From NCBI GenBank assembly GCA_963573385.1, contig CAUYLG010070451.1, forward strand, positions 1-64,000: a DNA stretch of 64,000 bases, written 5' to 3'. Below the pieces are notes generated by a model, which had not been told where the DNA came from, did not search any database, and saw only the letters and a list, made by a program, of their open reading frames with translations. This document shows positions 54,051 through 64,000 of the stretch, one piece after another. How positions within the stretch are numbered: position 1 is the first letter of the stretch; each line of letters starts with the position of its first letter. Source of the stretch: Cacajao melanocephalus (lineage: Eukaryota > Chordata > Mammalia > Primates > Pitheciidae). Made by a program: the position numbers and the translations under genes.

Positions 54051-54089
54051 TTGAATGATGTAATGACAACAACAACAGTAGTAGCAGTC

Positions 54090-54345
54090 ACTATTGTTTT
54101 TAAGTAACTACTATGTGGCAGGTAATTCACTTTAGTACATTATTGTATTTAATCCTCACAATAACCTTAGGGATCAGGGTTATGGTGCTTGCTTTGAAGG
54201 TGAGGAAACAAAAACTTAGAGTTGTCATTTAAGAAATGATGACGAATCTTGTCCAAGGACTTGCAATTAGTAAGTAGCAATTCTAGGATTCAAACTCAGG
54301 TTGAACTGGCTCCAAAGTGAAGTAAGCATTTTTTCCACTGCTAAC
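54090..54345 (+). mobile_element. MIR 3' portion
   Basis: ACTACTATGTGGCAGGTAATTCACTTTAG...TTTAATCCTCACAATAACCTTAGGG...GGTGAGGAAACAAAAACTTAG...TTGCAATTAGTAAGTAGC...GGATTCAAACTCAGGTTG: the entire distal MIR, well preserved. Confidence 0.9.
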
Positions 54346-54720
54346 TTTGTCTCATATAAACAAGTGAAATGAGGATGAGACCACTCCAAGTAGTTGTGAT
54401 GACTAGGCTGCACATGGTGTTAGAGGGATCACTAAGGACCATAGTTTGGCTGGAGGGGTATGTGTGTACGTGTGTGTATATAGAAGGATAATGGAAGATA
54501 AAGCTTGAGAGATGCCACTGACAGTTAAAACAGGACTCAATTACTGAAATCCTCCAACGATCAAAGGTATTTCCCACATAAGAAAGTGAGTGTTTTCAGA
54601 TAAAAGATGATTTATCAGTGTCACCCTGATTCTAAGATGTTAATTCTGACAGCTGTCTGAGGGTTGCCCCAAATCTCCTTAAATTTTCTTCCTTGCCCCC
54701 TTTTCTTCAGCTTGATCTAA
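54346..54720. other. Single-copy sequence
   Basis: Nothing recognised apart from a short GTGTGTACGTGTGTGTATATAG stretch near 54461. Confidence 0.35.
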
Positions 54721-54721
54721 T

Positions 54722-55062
54722 AGTGGGGTTACCAGACCTCACAAATAAAAACACAACACCAACTAAATTTGAATTTCAGACAAGCAAAAACTAATTTTTC
54801 GTATAAGTGTGTCCCATGTAATTTGATAGATGCAAACATATCTAAGCGGCCTGTAGACAGGTATGTTTCCCAGTTATGAAACCTCACCAGGGGCTAGCAC
54901 TCAGCCCTGATGACAGCTTAATAAGCTGCATCTACATATTTTAGAGAAGGTTCTCCCATAAATGGTGCTATATCTCCCACCCTATGCTTGGCCACCCAGA
55001 AAAAGTCTTGCCACCCAGGATTTACCTCCTCTAAATTTATAATTCCACATCTGGCAACCACT
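54722..55062. mobile_element. MITE-like element with terminal inverted repeats
   Basis: Left end AGTGGGGTTACCAGA (54722-54736) and right end TCTGGCAACCACT (55050-55062) are inverted repeats. The left part, AACTAAATTTGAATTTCAGACAAGC...ATAAGTGTGTCCCATG, matches a common mammalian repeat whose consensus is palindromic. The interior from about 54900 is unfamiliar. Confidence 0.45.
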
Positions 55063-56454
55063 TAGAAAAAGGGCTACAGAATAAAAACTGGCCTTGATGA
55101 TATTATGCCAACAATTGTCAGTAGATCAGCTGCCTGTAATGTAGCATGTGTTCCTCATTTGGCTTTGTTAGCTACCACGAGGTCTTCTTGCAAATAAGGC
55201 CTCATTACATTCACTGCTACCACTTTTGAAACCTCTCTTTGGTTGCTCTCCATTCCCCACCCCTGTCTGAACATGGCACACCACCTTCGATATGGGCATG
55301 CTGCCAGCAGAGCAGATGGCTGTGAACCTTGGCATGCCAGGAAGCCATTAGGTTCATCAGTGTGAGCAACAGGGGGTAAGTTTCTATCTGCAAATATAAA
55401 AGTAACAGCCCTTGCAGGGCAAAGGGCAGAAACCGTCTTGAACTAAGGGGGCTGACCTTTCAGTCTCATATATGGTGTTTGCAGAGCTGCAAGTTTAGAG
55501 CACCGCACGAAGGAGTGGCCTCAGAGAGACCTAAACTGAGAGGAAAGAGCTGCTGAAATTGACAAAAGCCTTCATTTCTACTTTGTAGCGAACTGCGAGG
55601 GCCAGGGCTGTTTGTGGGTGACAGCAAGTGAATTCACCAGCAGCCAGCTTTCCATTTCTGTTCAGTAATCTCCTGCAGAGAAGCAACAAGCCTGCCAAGG
55701 ACAGACTGTGTTCTAGTTTACACCAGGGACCGCAGTGTTCCCCTAAACCTGAGTTCTTCGGTATTTACTGGTCCAACAGACACAGACAGGTAAAATGAAA
55801 ACAGGTTTCCTTAAATTAGTGATGATGATTGAGGAAGGCATCAGAGAAAGGATAAGAATGTGTTAGAAAAATATATGGGTGTCCACTTTGTTTCCTTTTA
55901 ATCTTTAATTTTTTTCAGCTTAAAATGGTTGATCATTAGAAAAACTTCAAATACTGCAGAAATATAAAGAGAAATGGATGTCTCTTCTAACCCTGTACCT
56001 AAAAGATACTTACTGTCAATGATTTGTTTTATATTTGTGCAGATATTCTTCCTTGAATAGTAGGTGTCCACTTTGCAATCGTAGTTTTCTTTAGATCAAG
56101 CAGTGTCTTTTTTTTTCTTTATTAAAATATTCTCATCAAGGTAGAAGTCAATAAAAATATCTTTATCTGGTGAGAACTAACCTGCCAGACACGAATCTTT
56201 TGTTTACTCCTAAATTCAGTGAAATTGCTGGAGCTGGACTTATTTTCAGTTTGAGTGGTCACATTATCAATTTCATGCCAGTCAGTGTAAAATGATTTCC
56301 TACTTAGACATGTGGTTGATGTTTCATTATATTTTCTTTTTAAAAATGGTTCCTCAAATATTCTTCCTCTGCTGGTCTCTGAAGCCATTGTTGTTGCTCA
56401 GATGCTTTTCTTGTTGGCCTATTGCTCTGGTACTGACCTATTTTCTGACTTCTT
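55063..56454. other. Single-copy block
   Basis: No clear repeat. 55240-55760 is slightly richer in G+C and has no transposon resemblance, so it may be regulatory. The 88-codon minus frame at 56122-56388 has no recognisable domain. Confidence 0.4.
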
Positions 56455-56720
56455 ACCTATTTATTCAAATGTATGCTAGATATAAGTACTTGGAGGTTTC
56501 ACATATACCCCAAACTCTGTTTATCCACTTCTCTGAGTCTCAATCCATTAATATTAAATATGCTATCACCCATCAGATTATTCGTGCCAGAAATATGGTC
56601 TTCCTCACTCTTTCTTTTCATAGCCTCTTCATAAGCACATTCAATCCATCAGCAAGACCAAGAGGTTTTATTACTCAAATATTTCTCAGATCTTTACTTT
56701 CAAAAACCTTCTACTTTTCA
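56455..56720 (+). mobile_element. L2 ORF fragment (tentative)
   Basis: TTCCTCACTCTTTCTTTTCATAG...CACATTCAATCCATCAGCAAGACC...ACTCAAATATTTCTCAGATC resembles L2 (cttgactcctctctttctctcac...acatccaatccatcagcaaatcc...tcaaaatatatccagaatc). The 146-codon frame here (56292-56732), the longest open frame in the window, runs through it and is not a gene. Confidence 0.55.
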
Positions 56721-58709
56721 AAGACTATCTAAATTCATTCCCTGAAAGTAGACCCGTTGCATTCTGCCAAAATGCAATTTCAGTAAAAACACTTTGCCAC
56801 AGCCAACTAAAGTAATGCCGTTCAAGTACCAAGCTGTCTGTGACCCGGCTTAACCCAGTAGTAGAACTCAGAGATCTAAGGAATGTATTGACTCTCTCCC
56901 TGAGGAAATCCTTCCAAATGCCATTCCTTTAAGCTGAGAATTTGATAAGATGTACTCCCTAAAAATGTATCTGCAGCACAGCTGGTATATAGTGCCAAGT
57001 AGTTACGTCTGTCTTAACAGACAATTAAGCAAAGATAAGGTTGATATTCCCCTGTAGAAGCTGAGCAAGGAAGGCTGCCTGGAGAGAAGGGCTTATCTCT
57101 GCTTTAAGATGAGCCAATTGAGTATCTACAGATAGGTCCAGAGTTCAACTCAGAGAAGAGTTATGAATCTGTTCTAATGTCAACACAAATGTGTGATTGA
57201 GGGCCTGAAGTTTTACTCCATAGAATAAGCTAGCCTGGGGAAATGTTAAAATAGATTTAACTGGATATCTGACCTTACCTTTGCAAAAAAGCCCCAAACT
57301 TCAAACACTGTAAGCATGCTCACCTTTAGCAATCCTGTATCCTGGTCTGTCATAACCTCCAAGATCAACAATGGTGAAATGTGTACCAGGGTCAATGACC
57401 AAGGCTACTTGTTGCTTGAGATCTTTATTTATAAACCAGGTAAGATCTAGGCCAGTGCTACTAAATAGAATAGATCTAGATTTAGAATAGATTTTTGTAG
57501 CCATACTTTCTGGCAAAACTAACAACCAATACCAGTTCTCTAAGGCAACACATACATATAAAAAATTGTTTGTTTTTCTTTTCTCTAAAAACCAGTAAGC
57601 AGTGATGATAGTGGGAGCCTTCATTTGTTCTAAGTATACTACATTTCATTTTTACCAACTAAAAAACAAGTATTAGAAAAGAACACTGATATTTTCAGTG
57701 GTTACCAAAGTTTTGGGAAATGTACTGGCCATATGCTGTCATGAAAACAGATTTTTGAAAAAAGCCAATGATGAGTGCCATATCTTGTCCTAATTATCCC
57801 CCAGAGAGTTCTATATTTGGTTTGGAGGGGTGTTTGGTCTTAAAATTATATGAGCTGAAATGATAATCCTGGAATGGGATAGCAGTGCACAGTCATGCTT
57901 GAAAAAAGTAAACTTACTGACTGTGTGTTGGTCATTGTCAGCTGAAAATCCTGCAGTTAATTGAGAAGTGTCCATTCTTCTTTCTGCATCTTCTTTTGCT
58001 CTTTAAATTTCTGAATTTAACAATAGCTTTATAAATGTGAGTGACAGGCCCGGGTCTGGTAACAGCCATTGTCTAAGTAATCTGAAATATGGGATCAGGC
58101 AGGTGGAAAGTGATGTTCCTTTTGAGAAAACTGAGTCAGTGTTCAGCATCCAAGCTATTGCTGGACACTTCCAACCCAGGAAGCCAGCCAGTTTCTTTGG
58201 CATTTGGTATTAGATGATGGCTGGCCTAAGGAGAGATACTTAACCTATTTATCTTTGTGCTCTTCACAATATTAAACACAGAGTAGATGTTCTATAAACT
58301 TTTGGACAATGGATAGCAGAAATCAGGGCATGATCTTGGAAGGTGAAACAGTGATACAGCTTTTCAATCGGCACCAAGGAGGAAATCATTTCTGAACAGA
58401 TGGGCTCTATTGCCTCAATGACAAGAAATATGCAAGTTAGTCTAAAAACCAACTACTTATTTATAATTAGAAAGCTAACCAAGATATACTCAATTTACTT
58501 TAGATTGGCCATGTAGTAAAATTTTACCAAGGTCTATCTGCAGGATCAAACAGGGCACAGTATCTTGGGCTGGCCAGAAGTCCTTAAATAGTGAGGCTGG
58601 CCTGTTATTCCCTTGCTCATGGCTCCAAAGAGAGTAGGGGAAACACCAAACTGTCCAAAATGAAAGTAAAAATTTTGCGATATTAAATCTCATCACATCA
58701 GCTTCTTTA
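56721..58709. other. Single-copy block
   Basis: About 2 kb with no repeat I can name. The minus frame at 57301-57624 (107 codons) has no family resemblance. Confidence 0.4.
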
Positions 58710-58714
58710 ATGTG

Positions 58715-59073
58715 TGGTATAGTTTGGGTTTATGTCCCCTCCCAAATCTCATGTTGAATCATAATCCCCAATGTTGGAGGAGGGTCTGGGTGGGAGGTGA
58801 TTAGATCACATGGGTGGATTTCTCCCTTGCTGTTCTCATGATGGTGAGTTATCACAAGATATGGTTGTTTAAAGATGTGTAGCACCTTGTCCTTTACTCT
58901 CTCTTTCTTGCTGCTACCCCTTTGCCTTCTGCCATGATTGTAAGTTTCCTGAGGCCTCTTCAGCCACGCTCCCCATACAACCTGTAGAACTGTGAGCCAA
59001 TTAAACCTCTTTTCTTTATAAACTACCCAGTTTCAGGTATTTCTTTATAGTAGTACAAGAATAGACTAATACA
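58715..59073 (+). mobile_element. MaLR solo LTR (MST family) with 5-bp target duplication
   Basis: Runs TGGTATAGTTTGGGTTTATG to AGACTAATACA with the MST landmarks TCCCAAATCTCATGTTGAAT, GGAGGAGGGTCTGGGTGGGAGG, TGCCATGATTGTAAGTTTCC and GTGAGCCAATTAAACCTC. It is flanked by ATGTG at 58710-58714 and 59074-59078. It is about 360 bp with no internal viral genes: the remnant of recombination between two LTRs. Confidence 0.93.
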
Positions 59074-59078
59074 ATGTG

Positions 59079-61615
59079 AAAATATAATTTTCACTGATTT
59101 TTCAACTGGACAACTTTCCTTATTTATTAAACCTGTAAGTAAAGTTAATATTGACACATTGAGTTTTTTTCATGCATTTGACAAACGAGATGGAGATCTA
59201 ACTAGACCTAACTTCATAAGGGAAATGGGAAGAAAACCTGAAACTCTGACATAAACAGGAAATAGGGGGGATTCTAAAACATTTCAGAGTCATAGATAGA
59301 GACGTGAGGTATTGCTTTCATTATGCAGTGGAACAATAAATTGATGCTGCGGTGGAACAGCATGTTTTGCCAGCCTCACCATAGTTAAGTGGACTGAATA
59401 AATCTCATACATCCTAGTATAACTTTCTTTTTGTTCTTTCAGATCAAAACTGCCTTTTCTTAAGCCTTGGTATTTCAGGTGGTAAAATGTGAAATGGATT
59501 TTTGAAGGCAAATGTTTATTTGGTTTATCACTTGTTTATGTCCTTGAATTTTCTTGTAAGAGCAGAGTCTGAATACATATAAACTACCAGGTGGTTTCCT
59601 GGCTTGGAAGAATGCAGAAAATGAATCTTTTATTTCATTACATCATAAAAGTTTTCTGGATTTGGTATGATTAATCGTTGCAGCCAGTGCCCACTAGACT
59701 TTTATTAAAACTATAGCTGTAAAAGAAGACTTTTCTATTTCTTCTTTAATATTTGCTTTGTAGTCCAAAGAATCCTTGCCAATGGTCATTGGCCCATTTG
59801 TAGTAAGACTTAATAGAGTTTAAAGCCTTATCAAGAGCCTGGTCATCAAACGTGCAGTAATAACAATGCCATGTGCAGCACTGTTTTGATGCAGAGTCAT
59901 TGCTCAGCAAATGTGTGTAGGATGAAGAATGCACTTTGATTCTATGGGGCTCAATCTAAGAGGTGATTATAATAATGTTTTCTGGAGTTGCTTTTGAGTT
60001 TAGTGCTTTAAAAATATATGCATGTTTTATATAAAGAAAGTAGTGTGTGCAAAATTCCTTCCTAGGGAATGTCCCTGTTTGCTTCTACAGTGAGAGGAGA
60101 GCAAAACTGGAGAGAGTTTTAGCTTTAGCCAGAAAAAAAAATTGGTTAGAGGCAATGAAGAAACTCCCAGTGAAGTTTATTAAATCCTGGACTAAGCAAC
60201 TGGTGATGGTGGTGTTGCTGGTGGATCTCCTGTAAAGAAAAGATCTTATAAAATCACCAAAATTCCTTCTTTGGGATGGTATAAATCAGATCTTGACTGC
60301 AGGCAGGGATGAAAACAGATGGGTGTGGAGACCACCTGTCTCTTCCTAAAACGACGTTTGTTCACTTCATTCTGGAAATCCCAGGCCTTTGTAGAAGTGT
60401 CAGTGCCGGGTCCCTTTGTTGGATGTGGAGGCAGAGCCTGCAGGTCATCTTCACTCCACTCTGTGATAGCTCTCATTCCCGGATGTTCACCCTTTTTCAG
60501 GCAGCCCACCATTCTCGCTCTTCTCCTGTCCCTGAGTTCTCCGGGGAAGGCATGTTTCCTGTTGCGTGTGTTGCTGCTTAAAGATTTTCCTGGATTTAAG
60601 TGTAATCCCCAAGGTGTTGTTAAACACACAGCATTAACTGCAACACTGGAGGGAGGCAGCAGAATTTAAGTTTCCTCTGAGACAATCACTTTTATTAAGG
60701 AGCTCTCTCACCCAAGGAAAGAAAGAAGAGTGACGGTGAAGCACCAACTGTGGTTAAATAAGAGGTACTTGTATGGGCTGCTTGCCAAGAATAGCTATAG
60801 AAATATCAGGAAATAATTTTGGGCACAAGAGGAACAGGTCAAATAATTAAAAGCTCAGATCTGTGTTGCCACATTTAGTAGGATCCTTTGGGGGCCCTTA
60901 TTCCCTAGAACGCTTGGTTTGTATTCTCTATATATTATGTCATTTCAGGATTATGGAGGAGCTAACATGTAGATTAGAATGCCTGATATGCTGTTAGTTA
61001 TTATAACAAGGAACAATATGTAGGGACTGGTGTGAAGTGGCAGAGTTATGGGAGCAATGTATGGAGAGGAGTTCATATTTCATTAAAATAAGTTTCTAGA
61101 TGTTGGTGGATGGAGTGAGTTTCCAAATGATCCTGTAGCTGTGATGAGAACTCAAATATAAAGATAGACAGAAAGATTCCTTAAGATTCTTTGATATTGA
61201 AGGATGAGGAGTTCCAATAGAAGTGACATGAACTCATCAACAAATCCTGAAAAAGCAGGACTAGTAGACACCCTCCTTGAAATAGAGATGAAGCAAATTT
61301 CAGTAAAATCAAAAGTTAATGATAAGCATTGAGTTTCTAATTCCAGGAAGTAAAAATAGAGATAACTTCTTAAAAAGGTAAAGATAAATTCATGGGTGGT
61401 AATGAATTCTATCTATTCATGAAAACTATCTAAAGGAAATATTAAATAGTGTTTGTGATTAGTCATAAACCTGGTTGATATCAGGGAGGACAGCCTTGTC
61501 TCTCTGAATTGTACACTTATTGCCATAATTGTGGGCTTTTAAACAAAATTCAGAATAGTTTCTTCTCACTTTGGCTGATGAACTCTTAATTCAGGCTTTA
61601 CAACCCATCTCAGAA
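59079..61615. other. Single-copy block
   Basis: No repeat clearly recognised. 60246-60669 carries overlapping open frames on both strands (127 codons minus, 116 and 90 codons plus) in locally GC-richer sequence, with no recognised family. Confidence 0.4.
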
Positions 61616-61800
61616 TGCCTTTGCAAAACGATATGGTCCTCCTTATTTCCTGAGTGGTTGTCCACTCTTCTTTTCTCCACTACCTGGTCACGTAGAACTC
61701 TATGATGGTATGCATACTGCAGTCGATTATTTGTTCACTTCTTGCCTCTCTCTCTTGCTTGACTGTGGGGCTCCATCTGCCACGAGTGTTGAGCATGTTC
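61616..61800 (+). mobile_element. L2 3'-region fragment (tentative)
   Basis: TCTTGCTTGACTGTGGGGCTCCATCTG and the preceding C/T-rich text resemble the L2 3' UTR, but strongly diverged. Confidence 0.35.
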
Positions 61801-62084
61801 TAAAAAGGAAGTCTAGTTTTTAAGCTAAAGGGGCAAAATTCTCTTTTAAAATTTATTTTTCCATCCATTTTGGATCCAATGCAGTTGAATGAAATAATTA
61901 TCTAGGCAGTTTGTTTTTATTCTTTTTTTTTTTTTTAAAGAAAAAAGCAATACCTCAATGATTTATTTAGGGTTTCTACAAAATATTCCAAATGATTCTC
62001 AAATTATCCCCCTCTCCCCAATATCCTTTAAAAATACTCCTTCAGAATCCAGGAATTTTGAATTATGTCACCCTCTTTTCCCAA
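61801..62084. other. Unassigned, with a poly-T tract
   Basis: A T run at 61922-61936 has no Alu body beside it. The rest is unrecognised. Confidence 0.35.
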
Positions 62085-62510
62085 ACTTTAGGTGCTTCCC
62101 ATTATCAGCAAAGTTAAACTCTTCAGCAAGACACTCACAAGTCCCATGACGTGGCTCCCACTACCTTCACGCCTTCTCTGCCACCACATCCTCTGGTGTC
62201 ACTGTTCCAGGTATGTCAAATCACTGAGTCCCTTTTTGCTCTCTTGCCTTTCTTATTGCATTGTCATCCGCCTGATCTTTCTTCCTCCACCTTCCCTTAC
62301 AGCTAAGGGCAAATGTCACCTCAACTGTTCCACATATCCATCCACTCTTACGGTGATTGTATCTCTACTTAGCATTTATTTAAAAAATGCTTATGTGTCT
62401 TCTTCTCCACCAGACTAGGTTCATTGAGCCTTTGAAATCCCTAGCACAATGCTTGGCACCACGTTGATGTACAATGCATTGAATATATTGCTTGTCTTTG
62501 ATTGATTGGC
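62085..62510 (+). mobile_element. L2 3' region
   Basis: GTGCTTCCCATTATCAGCAAAGTTAAACTC...GCTCCCACTACCTTCACGCC...TCACTGTTCCAGGTATGTC...AAGGGCAAATGTCACCTC...AGCACAATGCTTGGCACC is in order with the L2 3' end, with one internal gap. Confidence 0.75.
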
Positions 62511-63045
62511 TTAAGGCAGTCTTCAAAGATGTATGAACAAGAGCTCCAAATACTGAGAAGAGGAAGAGGTTAACCGTATTAGGTCGTAAACAGACAGAAT
62601 ATCTTCCTGCTTCACTTCCCCTCAAGAGTGAAGGTGAAACAGATGGAAATGTCTGTATTTAAAGGATGTTTCCATAAATTATTCTGTGTAAAAGACACCT
62701 AGGAGCCCACTCAGTCATGAAAACTCAGGCCATTCAGCCTTTGTTTTCATTGATTTTTCAGTTATCCTGTCACAGCCAGGCACAAAATAATGCTAATTGG
62801 GTGAGGTTTATCTAAGGACACCTTGTTAAGAAACTAAAAAAGGATCTTAGAATGTGTAAAGGCAATGAAGAACCCTTAGGAAGGGGAGAGAATACGTATT
62901 ATGTGTTTTTCAGAAGAGACAGTTGAACCAGTCCTGAAGCACCTGATAAAAAATTATAGGGAAAAAAAATTATAGGGCATTATTTATCTTCCAAGATGGC
63001 ACAGCATCTTGAATCTGCCTTCCACTATCAATATTAAAGTGACTC
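62511..63045. other. Single-copy sequence
   Basis: Nothing recognised. Confidence 0.35.
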
Positions 63046-63270
63046 TTTCAGTAAGGAAGTACTTAGGACCTCCTACGTGTCAGTCCCCTGCCAGGGACTG
63101 GGGAAATCAACACCATCTCTGTCTCCAGGGCACTTACAGTCTGATTGAGGAGGCAGGTGTGTGGTTATCACACAGTAGGGTGAGTTCAGTGATAAGAGAG
63201 AGGCAAAGAGCGAAAGAGGCTGTGCTCGCCTCTGATTGGGTGAGTCTGAGAAGGAATCATACAGACACGT
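63046..63270 (-). mobile_element. L2 3' end, antisense
   Basis: AGTACTTAGGACCTCCTACGTGTCAGTCCCCTGCCAGGGACTGGGG...TCCAGGGCACTTACAGTCTGATTGAGGAGGCAGG is the antisense L2 3' UTR. The frame at 63009-63290 is this repeat read through. Confidence 0.65.
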
Positions 63271-64000
63271 ATATCTTGGTAGATGAGTAGGTATTCATTG
63301 AGTCACTGTGGAAGGCGTTCTTGGTAAAGGAAACAGCCTAGGCAAAGGCATTGTAGAATGAAACTTCAAGGTGTTATAGAGACTAGGCTTCAGGTTACCT
63401 CATTTTCCAGAGCATAAACTTTGTGATGTAAGCCCTTTCACTGTGAGTTGCTGCAACTGGAGTATGACTGTGGATCTGAGTGTGGCTTACCCTTACGTCT
63501 TTGGAAGCACTGAACTGCTGTGCTTCCTTTGTTATGGAGGAGTCACCTACTACTAATCAAGATGAGAACTTTCTTAGATGTTCCCATTGTTACTAACTAG
63601 CATTCTTGTTAGCACAAATGAACAGATAGGGCTTGGGCTGCCAAATGGAGGGGCTGATTTGCTTACTGAGAATCTTCTCTAATGTTCCCTGAACAAACCC
63701 AGCCAGTGGGCAGTGCCACAGCGGCAGTGAGGGAGGGGATGCTGCAGCTGTGTGTGGTTTGTCCACTTGAGACCCTTTCTGGCCGTATTTAAGGAAGTTC
63801 TGTTAATTGCTTCAGTTCCCCAGGTGCTCTATCCAGTTCAATAGCTCTGCAGCCTTTGGGGGTATCCTGGGGAGCTTTTGATCAATGGCAGTGGCTGGGA
63901 TCTTTGAACCTGCTGTTCAGCTGTGACTTTGGCAAAATGTAGACCCTTTGAGCAGGAAAAGTTGGCATGTGGAATTAAAATTTTCCACTGGAGTAGTCCA
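63271..64000. other. Single-copy sequence at the window edge
   Basis: No repeat recognised. 63700-63850 is GC-richer and holds CAGCTG (E-box) and TGTGTGGTTTG (RUNX-type core), then CGTATTTAAGG. Possible regulatory DNA, but the evidence is weak. Confidence 0.3.

Noticed and set aside
56292..56732. 146-codon plus-strand frame, longest in the window
   Set aside because: Hydrophobic but without domain structure. It runs through a probable L2 remnant, and its length is expected by chance in 64 kb.

Overview
The window is mammalian nuclear DNA and almost certainly primate, most likely human. It carries 15 Alu elements plus one Alu fragment, primate-age LINE-1 3' ends, a MaLR solo LTR, and many older mammalian repeats (L2, MIR, MER5A, Tigger-type elements, L1M). 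I found no protein-coding gene that I can support. The longest open frames are either Alu or L1 sequence read through, or unsupported frames of a length expected by chance in 64 kb. I see no rRNA, tRNA, CRISPR array, CpG island or prokaryotic feature. The DNA reads as intergenic or deep intronic sequence, AT-rich by eye.

Layout. 1-10.9 kb is a patchwork of L2, MIR and MER5A with five Alus or Alu pieces, a GT microsatellite and a long pyrimidine tract. 10.96-13.53 kb is a minus-strand L1 carrying one Alu, with a second Alu at its left-truncated edge. 14.1-15.2 kb holds two L2 segments in tandem. 16.3-18.65 kb is an old L1M non-coding region cut by two Alus with clear target duplications and by a further insert of about 340 bp that I cannot name. 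18.77-19.85 kb is a plus-strand primate L1 3' end. 21.2-23.15 kb is free of recognisable repeats and dense in homeodomain-type ATTA motifs; it is the best candidate here for conserved regulatory DNA. 26.3-27.7 kb has two copies of one Tigger-type element in opposite orientation. 29.93-30.26 kb is an intact short DNA transposon with TA duplications, followed by an old L1M to about 33.4 kb.

33.4-42.5 kb is mostly single-copy and includes several regulatory-looking stretches: a TCF/LEF-like motif group at 38.4-38.8 kb, a splice-site pair enclosing 38744-39063, and an octamer/homeobox stretch at 41.9 kb. 42.5-45.9 kb is old L1M, two Alus and AT/CA microsatellites. From 45.87 kb to the end there is no Alu at all. 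This last 18 kb holds L2, a chain of MIRs (50-54.3 kb), a minus-strand L1 that splits one MIR, a MaLR solo LTR with a 5-bp target duplication (58.7-59.1 kb), and a near-perfect CTCF-type motif at 47346.

Family names were assigned by recognising consensus motifs from memory, not by running RepeatMasker. Edges of old repeats are approximate, within about 10-30 bp. Functional claims for non-coding stretches are inference and are marked as such.
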